37,443 nt of DNA from a bacterium BMS3Abin03 (GCA_002898075.1 BDSV01000207.1:1-37443), one strand, 5' to 3'; positions 23,995 to 32,434 are shown, numbered from the stretch's first letter. The notes: generated by a model from the sequence alone, not told the origin. Translations and numbers: made by a program.

Positions 23995-26256
23995 TTACTT
24001 ATTCTTCTGTGCAATCAAATTGAGCGCACTGCCTGCTTTAAACCACTCAATCTGTATTTCGTTCATTGTGTGGTTAAGCATTATTTCATCCTGTGACCCG
24101 TCCTTATGTTTTACTATCATCTTAACCTGTTTGCCGGGTGCAAGCTCCTTTAAACCAACAATGCTTACTCTGTCATCTTCCTGAATTTTATCGTAATCTT
24201 TCGGATCGGCAAAAGTTAAAGGCAGCACACCTTGTTTTTTCAGATTTGTCTCATGGATTCTCGCAAAAGATCTTACGATAATCGCTCTGGCTCCGAGATG
24301 TCTCGGTTCCATGGCAGCATGTTCACGACTCGAACCTTCGCCGTAATTTTCATCGCCAATCACAACCCAATTGATGCCTTCGGCTTTGTAATGCCTAGCA
24401 ACTTCGGGAACGGTTTTATACTCACCAGTTAACTGGTCTTTCACTTTACCGGCTTCATTGTTAAAATAATTAATAGCACCGATGAACATATTGTTCGAAA
24501 TATTATCGAGATGTCCCCTGTACCTAAGCCAGGGTCCAGCCATAGAAATATGATCGGTAGTGCATTTGCCCTTTGCCTTTAAGAGAACAAACATATCGGT
24601 CAGATCATTTCCATCCCAGGGTTCAAACGGAGTTAGCAGTTGTAGTCTTTCACTGTCCGGTGCAATCTTAATTTCAACGCTGCTGCCGTCTTCAACAGGA
24701 GGAACAAAACCGCTGCTACCTTCATCAAATCCCGAGGGCGGTAATTCTTCACCTGTCGGCGGTTCCAATTTTACCATCTCTCCATCTCCATTTTCAATTT
24801 CATCGGTTAACGGATTGAAGCTTAGACTTCCGGCAATAGCAAGCGCAGTTGTAAGCTCGGGGCTGGCTACAAATGCAAGCGTATTCGGATTACCATCGTT
24901 TCTTTTAGCAAAGTTCCTGTTAAAAGATGTTACAATTGTATTCTTCTCTTTATTTTCGGCTCCTACACGTTTCCACATTCCGATACAAGGTCCGCAGGCA
25001 TTTGCTAAAATCAATCCGCCTAAATCGGTTAATTCTTTTAGCTGACCATCACGTTCGATTGTTGCTCTTACCTGTTCGGAACCGGGAGTAACAGTAAATT
25101 GGGCTTTTAGCTTTAATCCTTTTTTCTTTGCCTGTTTAGCAACGTTTGCAGACCGGTCGATATCTTCATAGCTGGAGTTTGTGCAGCTTCCTATAAGAGC
25201 GACACTAATTTTATCCGGATAATCATTTTCTTTTACGGCATCTTTCATCTTTGAAACAGGGCAAGCTTTATCGGGCGAGAAGGGTCCGTTAAGGTGCGGT
25301 TCCAATTCATTAAGATTTATTTCAATCACCTGGTCATAATACTTTCCGGGATTTTCCGTTACTTCCTTATCGGCTGTTAATACATCCGCCAAACCTTCTG
25401 CAAGTGCGGCAACTTCCACCCGGCGGGTAATTCTTAAGTAAGATGACATTTTTTCATCGAAAGGAAATACAGAAGTTGTTGCCCCGATTTCAGCGCCCAT
25501 ATTACAAATTGTTCCCTTGCCGGTACAAGAAATCGACTGTGTGCCTTCGCCAAAATATTCAACAATTGCACCTGTGCCTCCTTTTACCGTAAGGATTCCT
25601 GCTAATTTTAGAATCACATCTTTTGGTGATGTCCAGCCGTTCAGCTTACCTGTAAGTTTAACACCAATAATTTTAGGCCATTTAAGTTCCCATGGCATTC
25701 CAGCCATTACATCCACAGCATCGGCACCTCCAACACCAATAGCAATCATACCTAACCCACCCGCGTTGGGTGTATGCGAGTCGGTTCCTACCATCATCCC
25801 GCCCGGGAATGCATAATTCTCCAACACAACCTGATGGATTATTCCGGCGCCCGGCTTCCAAAATCCAATCCCGTATTTTTTAGATGTACTTTCGAGAAAA
25901 TCATAAACTTCTTTATTTTCCTCCGTTGCCCTAAGAAGATCATCTTTGGCTCCGACCTCTGCCTGAATCAGATGATCGCAGTGAACGGTAGAAGGAACAG
26001 CTACTTTTTTTCTCCCGGCAGACATAAATTGAAGCAATGCCATTTGTGCTGTTGCATCCTGCATTGCAACACGATCCGGTGATAGATCAACATAATTTTT
26101 TCCTCTTTCATATTCTTTTTCTACCCCGTTCCAGAGGTGTGTGTAGAGAACCTTTTCAGTGTAAGTCATCGGGCGGTTTAAAACTTTACGAATTTCATCT
26201 AATTTACTTCTGAATTCTTCATAAACTTTCCGGATCATATCTAAATTTGCAGCCAT
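23995..26256 (-). CDS. acn: Aconitate hydratase (mitochondrial-like type)
   Basis: 753 aa, converts citrate to isocitrate through cis-aconitate in the TCA cycle, with a [4Fe-4S] cluster. Cluster ligands are visible as C358 ([11 protein letters not shown]) and C421/C424 (ACGPCIGMW). Substrate motifs VHCDH (91-95), [14 protein letters not shown] (157-170) and the swivel-domain [19 protein letters not shown] are intact. Length and motifs fit the mitochondrial-type aconitase rather than the longer AcnA/IRP type. It is monocistronic, with AAGGGAT before the ATG. The divergent regulator gene at 26446 shares its 189-bp upstream region. Confidence 0.97.
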   Translation of the reverse strand: MAANLDMIRKVYEEFRSKLDEIRKVLNRPMTYTEKVLYTHLWNGVEKEYERGKNYVDLSPDRVAMQDATAQMALLQFMSAGRKKVAVPSTVHCDHLIQAEVGAKDDLLRATEENKEVYDFLESTSKKYGIGFWKPGAGIIHQVVLENYAFPGGMMVGTDSHTPNAGGLGMIAIGVGGADAVDVMAGMPWELKWPKIIGVKLTGKLNGWTSPKDVILKLAGILTVKGGTGAIVEYFGEGTQSISCTGKGTICNMGAEIGATTSVFPFDEKMSSYLRITRRVEVAALAEGLADVLTADKEVTENPGKYYDQVIEINLNELEPHLNGPFSPDKACPVSKMKDAVKENDYPDKISVALIGSCTNSSYEDIDRSANVAKQAKKKGLKLKAQFTVTPGSEQVRATIERDGQLKELTDLGGLILANACGPCIGMWKRVGAENKEKNTIVTSFNRNFAKRNDGNPNTLAFVASPELTTALAIAGSLSFNPLTDEIENGDGEMVKLEPPTGEELPPSGFDEGSSGFVPPVEDGSSVEIKIAPDSERLQLLTPFEPWDGNDLTDMFVLLKAKGKCTTDHISMAGPWLRYRGHLDNISNNMFIGAINYFNNEAGKVKDQLTGEYKTVPEVARHYKAEGINWVVIGDENYGEGSSREHAAMEPRHLGARAIIVRSFARIHETNLKKQGVLPLTFADPKDYDKIQEDDRVSIVGLKELAPGKQVKMIVKHKDGSQDEIMLNHTMNEIQIEWFKAGSALNLIAQKNK

Positions 26257-26391
26257 AATTTTATCCCTTTTGATTTAATTAAATATTAAATTCATTTTTA
26301 TAAAAATAATAAAATAAGCTGAAATTTGCTTTTGGCATTATAAGTGTATAAGATTTAATGTATAATTACTGCACTAAGTGTATTTATAACA

Positions 26392-26399
26392 TATATTTG
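26392..26399 (+). promoter_or_regulatory. TAnnTTTG -7 box upstream of the PilR-like gene
   Basis: TATATTTG matches the Bacteroidota -7 element. The -33 element is poor (ACTG about 20 bp upstream). The start codon is 47 bp downstream, with GGCGG as ribosome binding site. Confidence 0.4.
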
Positions 26400-26445
26400 T
26401 AAAAAAATATTTATTTTCTAGACCGGATTTTAATAAAGGCGGAAA

Positions 26446-27822
26446 ATGTATAGCAACAAAATTTTAGTCGTTGATGACGAGACATCATATCTCGAATTAA
26501 TTAAAGGTTTGTTAGAAGATGAGGGTTATCCGCAGGTAGTTACAGAAAATAATCCTTTAAACGTTCTATCGTTAATCGAGAAGGAAGATATTGACCTGAT
26601 CCTTCTGGATATTTATATGCCGCAGATGAACGGATTAAATTTGCTCGAGAAGATTTACGCACAACATCCTACCATTCCGGTTATCGTTGTTACGGCAGTA
26701 AACGAAGTTCAGATTGCCCTCAAAGCCATTAAGTTAGGCGCATACGAATTTATTACAAAACCACCCGACACTGACAGGTTACTTCTAACTATTAAAAGAG
26801 CATTGGGAACTAAACTGCTTGTTACCGAGCGGGATTCATTAAGAAAGGCATTAAGCGAGGAAGAACCCGAAAGAAAGATCTTCTCGGATATTATTACCGA
26901 CTCGGCTTTGATGTTTAAAGTATTTGAACTTGTTGAGATATTTGCACCGACAAATGAAACTGTGCTTATTGCTGGTGAAACAGGTACGGGAAAAGATTTG
27001 ATTGCAAAAAAGATTCACGACATCTCCCCCAGAAGGAACGGACCTTTTGTTGTCGTAAATTTAGCATCCATATCATCCAGCTTGTTCGAAAGCGAATTGT
27101 TCGGTCATAAAAAGGGAACGTTTACAGGCGCAAGTGAAGATAAATTAGGTTACTTTGAAGCGGCAAACGGCGGAACAATTTTCTTAGATGAGATCGGTGA
27201 GCTTCCCCTGGAATTACAGGGAAAATTATTGAGAACAATTCAGTATAACGAAATCTCACGGATAGGAGATCCGAAGCCGACTAAACTGGATATCAGGATA
27301 ATATCGGCAACCAACAGAAACTTACTCGAAGCGGTGAACAATAAAGAATTCAGAGCAGACCTTTATTACAGGTTGAACAGGGGATATATTCATCTGCCGC
27401 CGTTAAGAAGAAGAGGAGATGATATTTTAATTTTAGCGGATTATTTTTTGGAAATTGGCAACAAAACTTATGACAGACATATAATCGGTTTTTCCGAGCA
27501 GGTGATACATGACCTTCGTACATACGACTTTCCCGGTAATGTAAGAGAACTCGAAAACATTATTCTCAATGCTGTTGCTTTAGCTTCGAACGGTCAATAT
27601 ATTCAATCGATTGACATACCGAAAATTTCAACCCGTGAAGAAGTTAGGGCAATTGAAACCGGAAAGCTTACAACGCTGGATGATGCTATTGAAGAACACG
27701 TTTTGTACGTAATGAACAGGATGGGTAACAGCATTCAGAAGTCGGCTCCCGTGCTCGGAGTAAGCGAAAGAACCCTGCAAAGAAGACTGAAAAAAATAAG
27801 AGATAAACACAGTCAAAAGTGA
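26446..27822 (+). CDS. Sigma-54-dependent response regulator, PilR-like by context
   Basis: 458 aa: REC (DDE at 10-12, phospho-acceptor D55, K109-P110), AAA+ sigma-54 domain (about 150-375, Walker A GETGTGKD, Walker B GTIFLDEIGEL, FRADLYYRLN) and a C-terminal Fis-type HTH (SIQKSAPVLGVSERTLQRRLKKI). The sigma-54 contact loop is GTFTGA instead of GAFTGA. No histidine kinase is adjacent. A sigma-54-like promoter at 27937-27953 and three pilin-like genes lie directly downstream on the same strand. The simplest reading is that it activates them, as PilR does for pilin genes; this is inference from position. It is divergent from aconitase. Confidence 0.93.
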   Translation: MYSNKILVVDDETSYLELIKGLLEDEGYPQVVTENNPLNVLSLIEKEDIDLILLDIYMPQMNGLNLLEKIYAQHPTIPVIVVTAVNEVQIALKAIKLGAYEFITKPPDTDRLLLTIKRALGTKLLVTERDSLRKALSEEEPERKIFSDIITDSALMFKVFELVEIFAPTNETVLIAGETGTGKDLIAKKIHDISPRRNGPFVVVNLASISSSLFESELFGHKKGTFTGASEDKLGYFEAANGGTIFLDEIGELPLELQGKLLRTIQYNEISRIGDPKPTKLDIRIISATNRNLLEAVNNKEFRADLYYRLNRGYIHLPPLRRRGDDILILADYFLEIGNKTYDRHIIGFSEQVIHDLRTYDFPGNVRELENIILNAVALASNGQYIQSIDIPKISTREEVRAIETGKLTTLDDAIEEHVLYVMNRMGNSIQKSAPVLGVSERTLQRRLKKIRDKHSQK

Positions 27823-27856
27823 CGCTTAGGACATTAAAAGCGTCTTAATTGTCACT
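27816..27856 (+). promoter_or_regulatory. Inverted repeat after the regulator gene: terminator or enhancer site
   Basis: GACGCTT-n10-AAGCGTC (27821-27844) begins at the stop codon of the regulator. An overlapping outer pair AAGTGAC/GTCACTT shares the GAC, so the two pairings are alternatives. No strong T-run follows. It lies about 95-115 bp upstream of the sigma-54-like promoter, a normal distance for an activator binding site. Confidence 0.45.
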
Positions 27857-27936
27857 TCCATTTCAATTTAAACTTTTTATTTATCCTAAGACCTACATTT
27901 CAATTAGTAAACCCAACTTTCTTAAATCCCGCAGTT

Positions 27937-27953
27937 TTAGCATACCCTTTGCA
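27937..27953 (+). promoter_or_regulatory. Sigma-54-like promoter of the pilin-like operon
   Basis: TTAGCATACCCTTTGCA places GC at -24 and TTTGCA at -12 with the correct sigma-54 spacing (TGGCAC-N5-TTGCA). The -24 element deviates (AGCAT for GGCAC). The expected start near 27965 leaves a leader of about 60 nt before 28024. Confidence 0.55.
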
Positions 27954-28023
27954 TATCTAAACACGAAAAAAAGCTGAGAAAATAATTCAACAATCAACAT
28001 AATTTTTACAATTATAAATTATT

Positions 28024-28518
28024 ATGAATACTGGTCAATCGTTATTCAGTATAGGCGCTTTACTTCTTCTTTCATTAACTGTGTTACGTGTTAATAATAA
28101 TATATTGATAACCGACAGTGTCTTACAGGATTCGAAACTAGGAGTGCTTGCAATTTCTTTAGCAACTTCGATGATTGAAGAAGCAAACAAAAAGGCATTC
28201 GATGCAGTTACAGCCGACGACGCGGTAGCTAATTTAAGCTCGCTTACATCTCCCGGAAGTTTGGGACCCGGCTCATGGGAAACTCCGGATACATTCAATG
28301 ACTTCGACGATTATAATGGATATACGAAACAGATTACAAATCTTCCTTCTGCAGAGTTTAATATTTCCTGCGTTGTAAATTATATTTATCCAAACAACCC
28401 GGATGGAACTGCATTGGAGCGGACCTGGAATAAAAAGATTACCGTAACCGTAACAAGCCCTTCAATGGGCGATACGTTAAATTTATCATCAGTTTACAGC
28501 TACTGGCATTTTAGATAG
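28024..28518 (+). CDS. Pilin-like (PilV/minor pseudopilin-like) protein
   Basis: 164 aa, family not firmly recognised. The N-terminus MNTG-QSLFSIGALLLLSLTVL resembles a type III (prepilin) signal, with cleavage after G4 and a hydrophobic helix starting directly after, but it lacks the usual Glu at +5. The helix is followed by an amphipathic stretch (SMIEEANKKAFDAV) and a beta-rich, Asp-rich domain, as in minor pilins. It is the first gene of a compact operon with 7-bp and 10-bp gaps, downstream of a sigma-54-like promoter. The missing E5 may mean a special tip or starter subunit, as with GspK-type pseudopilins, or a non-pilus secreted protein. Confidence 0.7.
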   Translation: MNTGQSLFSIGALLLLSLTVLRVNNNILITDSVLQDSKLGVLAISLATSMIEEANKKAFDAVTADDAVANLSSLTSPGSLGPGSWETPDTFNDFDDYNGYTKQITNLPSAEFNISCVVNYIYPNNPDGTALERTWNKKITVTVTSPSMGDTLNLSSVYSYWHFR

Positions 28519-28525
28519 GTGTTTT

Positions 28526-29125
28526 ATGGGTTTTAGTACAATAATAGATATACTCGGTTCAATGATAATAGGCGGTATTTTAATGCTGACCGTCTGGCGA
28601 TTAAGCGATGCTACTACCGAAAAAACTTATAACAACAGCGGTGAACTGGCACTGCAGCAAAATATGGCAACCTTAGCCCAGATGATAGAATATGATTTTA
28701 GGAAAATCGGCTACAGTGCCGATTGGAACAAATTGCCCGATCCAACCCGTGCGATTCTTTCTGCCGATACTTCGAGTATTCAATTTTTAACCGATGTTGA
28801 TTCGGACGGGAACCTGGATTCGATAAGTTATTATTTAGGATCTGCATCAGAACTGACGGAAACAGAAAATCCGAGAGACAGAATGTTATACAGAGTTTTG
28901 AACCATGAAACCCCCGGCGGCTCGAATCTCGGTGTAACACAATTTTATATGGTTTACTATGATGCACTTGGCGATACTATACCTATGCCCATCATAAATA
29001 CCGGTGAAATATCCAGCATAGAAATAAACCTTACGGTAGAAAATGTAGCAGCTTATGATACACTTTATTCCAGCGCATACTGGAGACAAATAAGGTTAGT
29101 GGCAAGAAATCTCAAAAACAGATAG
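28526..29125 (+). CDS. PilW-like pilin-related protein
   Basis: 199 aa. The N-terminus MG-FSTIIDILGSMIIGGILML fits a very short prepilin leader cut after G2, with Phe at +1 and an acidic residue at +6 rather than Glu at +5. The helix leads into LQQNMATLAQMIEYDFRKIGY, which closely resembles the conserved region of PilW/PulJ-type minor pilins (helix, then an F.R.GY motif), followed by a beta-rich domain. It lies 7 bp downstream of the first pilin-like gene. Minor pilin or pseudopilin role is inferred. No assembly genes (pilB, pilC, pilQ) are in the window. Confidence 0.72.
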   Translation: MGFSTIIDILGSMIIGGILMLTVWRLSDATTEKTYNNSGELALQQNMATLAQMIEYDFRKIGYSADWNKLPDPTRAILSADTSSIQFLTDVDSDGNLDSISYYLGSASELTETENPRDRMLYRVLNHETPGGSNLGVTQFYMVYYDALGDTIPMPIINTGEISSIEINLTVENVAAYDTLYSSAYWRQIRLVARNLKNR

Positions 29126-29135
29126 GAATTAAAAA

Positions 29136-30356
29136 ATGAGCGGCAAAGCATCGTTATTGGTTATAGCAGGATTCAGCTTATTATTTATGATAATTGCTAA
29201 GAATTTCGACAGCGTTTCTACAAGAGCTGTAGATAATTATGTTAATTATTATGATGAAACTACGGCGCATAATATTGCAGTCAGCGGTGCCAACATAGCG
29301 GCTAATCAAATTTATTTGGATCCTAACTGGACAACCGGCTATTCCAATATACCGTACCAGGGAGGGAAACTTGATGTTGATGTAAATATAATCGATGCAT
29401 ATCAAAACATCAGACAAATAGTTGTACATGGAGATTACAACGGTTATTCAAGCACCGTTAAGGTTACATTATCACCGAGTAAATTTTCAAAATTCGCCTA
29501 CTTTTCTGTTTATGAAGGAGGAAATATCTGGTGGACTATGAACGATACAGTTTGGGGACCATTTCATACTCAGGATTACATGAGAGTTTACAGGCACCCG
29601 GTATTTTACGGTAAGGCAACTACAAAGAGAAAACTAATTTATTATACCAGTAAACAAAAAGATAAACCTCGCTTCTTCGGCGGTTTTGAAAAAGGTGTCG
29701 ATTTGCCTCTTCCTGCAAATGCAGTAGATAACCTGGAGTTCCCGGCTAATGATAACGGCTGGAAAATTGAAAATCACGACACCGTTTATCTTACATTTGA
29801 TCAGGACAGTATTAAATTCAAATTCGCCTTTAACGATCCCGATTCTACCGTTTATCTTCCAAACGTTGCACCCAACGGATTAATCTTCGCAAAAAATTCC
29901 ATTGTGAGATTGAAAGGGACTGTTAAAGGTCAATATTCTGTTGCAGTTTCAGGAGGCAGCGGCAAAGGTAAGGTATATCTTGATGATGATATAATTTTCA
30001 ATACCGACCCGAGAAATAATCCCGCATCAACCGATTTACTCGGAATAATAGCAAAGAATGAAGTTTTAATAACCGACAACAACCCGAATCATAATAACAT
30101 TAATATTCATGCATCTATCTATGCAGAAACAGGTGGTTTTGGTGCTGAAAATTACAGCACCCGACCCGAAAGCGGTAACATAAACCTTTTGGGCGGAATT
30201 ATACAACACACAAGAAGAGCAGTTGGTACATTCGGGTGGGGTGGTATTCAAACAGGTTTTTCAAAACGGTATCGTTATGACGACAGGCTGATGGTGGCTT
30301 CCCCTCCTATGTTTCCCGGCACCGGCGGATTTGAAATAGTCTCCTGGCTAGAATAG
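29136..30356 (+). CDS. PilX-like surface protein of the pilin-like operon
   Basis: 406 aa. A short N-terminus MSG-KASLLVIAGFSLLFMIIAKN gives one hydrophobic helix, followed by a helix with TTAHNIAVSGANIAANQIYLD, matching the A.SGA..A pattern of PilX/GspK-like proteins. A large beta-rich C-terminal domain of about 330 residues follows (SKFAYFSVYEGGNIWWTM, NGLIFAKNSIVRLKGTVKG, LLGIIAKNEVLI); the last two motifs suggest a beta-helix or polymer-like repeat fold. It is the third gene of the operon (10-bp gap). It is large for a minor pilin and may sit at the tip or act as an adhesin, which is inference. Confidence 0.68.
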   Translation: MSGKASLLVIAGFSLLFMIIAKNFDSVSTRAVDNYVNYYDETTAHNIAVSGANIAANQIYLDPNWTTGYSNIPYQGGKLDVDVNIIDAYQNIRQIVVHGDYNGYSSTVKVTLSPSKFSKFAYFSVYEGGNIWWTMNDTVWGPFHTQDYMRVYRHPVFYGKATTKRKLIYYTSKQKDKPRFFGGFEKGVDLPLPANAVDNLEFPANDNGWKIENHDTVYLTFDQDSIKFKFAFNDPDSTVYLPNVAPNGLIFAKNSIVRLKGTVKGQYSVAVSGGSGKGKVYLDDDIIFNTDPRNNPASTDLLGIIAKNEVLITDNNPNHNNINIHASIYAETGGFGAENYSTRPESGNINLLGGIIQHTRRAVGTFGWGGIQTGFSKRYRYDDRLMVASPPMFPGTGGFEIVSWLE

Positions 30357-30375
30357 CAGCCGGTGTCGGTTGCCT

Positions 30376-30397
30376 GATTTTTTCTACAGGAAAAATC
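30376..30397 (+). terminator. Weak AT-rich hairpin after the pilin-like operon
   Basis: GATTTTT (30376-30382) pairs with AAAAATC (30391-30397). It lies 20 bp after the stop; the stem is AT-rich and the following T-run is broken, so attenuation rather than firm termination is possible. Confidence 0.3.
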
Positions 30398-30466
30398 GCA
30401 CTATTTATTTTTTAATAAGGGGAAACGATTATTAAAAATATTTACTAATAATTTCGTGGAGTTGGT

Positions 30467-30622
30467 ATGGATATTACAAAAACAAACACAAAGTGTGTTA
30501 CATACGCCCCGGCAAAGTTTGCCGGAAGGGTTGATGTAAAACAATTTCCTTTTCATAGTTTTATTAAAGCTATTATTGTGCTCTCTGTGCTTTTTTCAAT
30601 CATTATGATTGCAATCCGGTAA
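30467..30622 (+). CDS. Small membrane protein, 51 aa
   Basis: Below the track cut-off. The ATG at 30467 is preceded by GTGGAGTTGGT, a good ribosome binding site. The protein is a polar 30-residue N-terminus (MDITKTNTKCVTYAPAKFAG) and one C-terminal membrane helix (AIIVLSVLFSIIMIAIR), i.e. tail-anchored topology. It follows the pilin-like operon by 110 bp on the same strand. Family unknown; supported by ribosome binding site and composition only. Confidence 0.5.
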   Translation: MDITKTNTKCVTYAPAKFAGRVDVKQFPFHSFIKAIIVLSVLFSIIMIAIR

Positions 30623-30709
30623 TTATTTAAAGAGAGCGTTAAACATAATACTATGGTTGTTTGGGGCTGTATAAATCAGTATGATAAAATACCGGGCGGA
30701 TTTATCTGC

Positions 30710-31084
30710 TTAGATATTATAGTCATCTTCCCTAATGAGAAGCAAAATGGCAGAGTGCGGAACGATCAATAATTTTTCCCTGTCAAATTCAATTTCAATA
30801 GCTTCTTTCCTTAAGAATATTGCCAGATCGCCCTCTTTTGCCTGAAGCGGAATGTATTTTATTTTTTCGGCTGGCTCTTTCCATGGCTCATCATCTTCCT
30901 GCGCCGATGTTGCATAGCCGGGTCCGACTTTTATTACATAACCGCTCTGCACCTTCTCTTTTTCTTTTACTCCTGCGGGCAGGTACAATCCGCTTGAAGT
31001 TTTATTTGATTCTTCGTGAAGTCTGACTAATACCCTGTCGCCTACTACTATAAACTTATCTAAGCTTTTCAACGCAAGTCCCAT
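30710..31084 (-). CDS. Divergent GroES-family co-chaperonin
   Basis: 124 aa versus about 95 for standard GroES. The N-terminal half matches the family: GDRVLVRLHEESNKTSSGLYLP then KEKEKVQSGYVIKVGPG, including the mobile-loop region (NKTSSGLYLP corresponds to the KT.GGI.LP loop). An insertion of about 30 residues rich in Glu, Asp and Pro (SAQEDDEPWKEPAEKIKYIP) replaces the usual short roof linker. The end (GDLAIFLRKEAIEIEFDREKLLIVPHSAILLLIRED) keeps the GD..., E and final strand pattern of GroES. No groEL is adjacent and no CIRCE element is visible, so it is a second, specialised GroES-like protein rather than the main groES. Confidence 0.82.
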   Translation of the reverse strand: MGLALKSLDKFIVVGDRVLVRLHEESNKTSSGLYLPAGVKEKEKVQSGYVIKVGPGYATSAQEDDEPWKEPAEKIKYIPLQAKEGDLAIFLRKEAIEIEFDREKLLIVPHSAILLLIREDDYNI

Positions 31085-31267
31085 TCTATCTTAAAAAATT
31101 ATTTTATATTTATAAATATAATTATTAAACAGGTATCATTTATACATACCGTGTCAATTTTATTATATGAGGCAATAATGATGGAAATGTTTTTATAAGT
31201 CCGTATCCTAAGTTCTCTAACGACTTTTTTACCAAAAATATTATGAACAAAGCGGTTTTCATTCTTT

Positions 31268-31294
31268 ACCGGAATAAATCTTCCGGCTTTTTTT
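31268..31294 (+). terminator. Terminator-like hairpin on the plus strand
   Basis: CCGGAA-taaatc-TTCCGG followed by cTTTTTTT is a textbook intrinsic terminator shape. No plus-strand gene ends nearby (the closest is the 51-aa ORF ending at 30622), so it may end an unseen short RNA or be fortuitous. Confidence 0.45.
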
Positions 31295-31316
31295 GAATAG
31301 GATATTTCTAAATCTG

Positions 31317-31496
31317 TCAAATTATTTTTTTTGATGATCTATGAGTCCACTTTAAAAAGGTAATCAAAGTGGAAACAAGGATTAAAAATGCAGCCCCATC
31401 CTTAGAAATGCCGGTTCCGCCGGAATATTTGTTAACGAGTTTTAGTTCACTGAATGCATTTTCAGTTCTTTTACCGGTAATAGAAAAGTCGTCCAT
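31317..31496 (-). CDS. Hypothetical small protein, 59 aa
   Basis: Below the track cut-off. Minus-strand ATG at 31496 gives MDDFSITGKRTENAFSELKL, a glycine-containing turn (NKYSGGTGISKDG), one hydrophobic segment (AAFLILVSTLITFLKW) and a basic tail. Codon content looks natural for this genome, but no clear Shine-Dalgarno precedes it. It could be a small membrane protein or a remnant of a larger gene; the ELKLVNKYSGG stretch faintly recalls an N-terminal linker found in some methyltransferases. Confidence 0.4.
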   Translation of the reverse strand: MDDFSITGKRTENAFSELKLVNKYSGGTGISKDGAAFLILVSTLITFLKWTHRSSKKII

Positions 31497-31552
31497 TATT
31501 TTTTTAGTTCTTCCGCTGCTTTAGTTTGTTTAACTTTGTATAGAGGAAATGC

Positions 31553-31697
31553 TGTTATAATATCTTTTACAAATTGGTTTTCGGATTTTGGTTTTATTAT
31601 AAATTCACTTTTATCATCTCTTCCCGCAAAAGTCGGGATAGGTAAAAAGAGATGAGTTTATTATAAAATCCGAAAACCAATTTAAATAGTGCATATA
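31553..31697 (-). repeat. MITE-like palindromic repeat, copy C (most complete)
   Basis: On the minus strand: TATGCACTATTTAAATTGG, the arm TTTTCGGATTTTATAATAAA, CTC, CTCTTTTTACC, hairpin TCCCG-acttttg-CGGGA, then the opposite arm ending CCGAAAACCAATTTGTAAAA. Near-palindromic over its whole length, with arms of roughly 35-40 bp. Same family as copies A and B, inverted relative to them. Confidence 0.85.
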
Positions 31698-31775
31698 TCT
31701 ATTAACACAAGATAGTCCTGTTTTATTGGTAACTCCGCTTAAATATTCAAACTTCAATATGGATTTTAATATTCA

Positions 31776-31783
31776 TAAATTTG
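31776..31783 (+). promoter_or_regulatory. TAnnTTTG box upstream of the methyltransferase gene
   Basis: TAAATTTG fits the Bacteroidota -7 element 27 bp before the start codon. No good -33 element is visible. Confidence 0.35.
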
Positions 31784-31810
31784 TTATCATAATCATAAAA
31801 TAAGAAAGAT

Positions 31811-32425
31811 ATGACAATGAATAATTTCGGCAGCAGTTTTTGGGATGAACGATATTCGACCAAAGAATTTGTCTATGGAAATGACCCGAATACTTTTTTT
31901 AAGAATGAATTAGATAAGCTCACCCCCGGAAAAATAATTATGCTCGGCGAAGGTGAGGGAAGGAATGCAGTTTATGCTGCAACCAGGGAATGGAAAGTAG
32001 ATGCCGTTGACTTTAGCCCGGTAGCAAAGGAGAAAGCATTGAGGGCAGCAAAAGAAAAATCCGTAACTATTAATTATAAAGTGTCTGATCTTTCGGATTA
32101 TGAACCTAAAAAAAATTACTACGATGCTGCCGCAATTATATTTTTACATCTGAATCCCGGGTTAAGAAAATGGGTTCATCCGAGAGTAATTGATTCATTA
32201 AAATCCGGCGGAACATTAATTCTCGAAGTGTTTGAAAAAGAGCAATTGGAAAAATCTTCGGGCGGACCGAAAAATATAAATATGCTCTACTCAAAGGAAG
32301 AATTGGAGAGAGATTTTAAGAAGATGGAAATCTCTCTGATCGAGAAAAGAGTGGTTGACCTTAAAGAAAGCAAACACCACGAAGGTGAAGCAGTTGTGTT
32401 AAGATTGATCGCAGTTAAACCCTAA
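31811..32425 (+). CDS. Class I SAM-dependent methyltransferase (TehB-like)
   Basis: 204 aa. The N-terminus FWDERYSTKEFVYGNDPNTF is typical of the TehB/SAM methyltransferase group that begins with WD.RY. Motif I is IIMLGEGEGRNAVYAA, followed by VDAVDFSPVAKEKA (strand 2), KVSDLSDYEP, and YYDAAAIIFLHLNP (motif IV). SGGTLILEVFEKEQ is the next strand. Substrate not defined; the family includes tellurite- and thiol-related methyltransferases, but the sequence does not tell which. The glycosyltransferase starts 9 bp downstream, so they are co-transcribed. Confidence 0.9.
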   Translation: MTMNNFGSSFWDERYSTKEFVYGNDPNTFFKNELDKLTPGKIIMLGEGEGRNAVYAATREWKVDAVDFSPVAKEKALRAAKEKSVTINYKVSDLSDYEPKKNYYDAAAIIFLHLNPGLRKWVHPRVIDSLKSGGTLILEVFEKEQLEKSSGGPKNINMLYSKEELERDFKKMEISLIEKRVVDLKESKHHEGEAVVLRLIAVKP

Positions 32426-32434
32426 ACAAAAAAA

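Larger units (their letters stand above)
31085..31810. other. 726-bp region with a small ORF, a hairpin and repeat copy C
   Basis: Holds a possible 59-aa gene (31317-31496, minus), a plus-strand terminator-like hairpin (31268-31294) and repeat copy C (31553-31697). The 73-aa track ORF at 31099-31320 starts at TTG and has no family features. Confidence 0.5.

Noticed and set aside
24560-25045. 161-aa ORF opposite aconitase
   Set aside because: It lies wholly antisense to conserved aconitase motifs; Ser/Pro-rich shadow with no ribosome binding site.
31099-31320. 73-aa minus-strand ORF
   Set aside because: TTG start overlapping the end of another ORF, includes the terminator hairpin, no recognisable domain.
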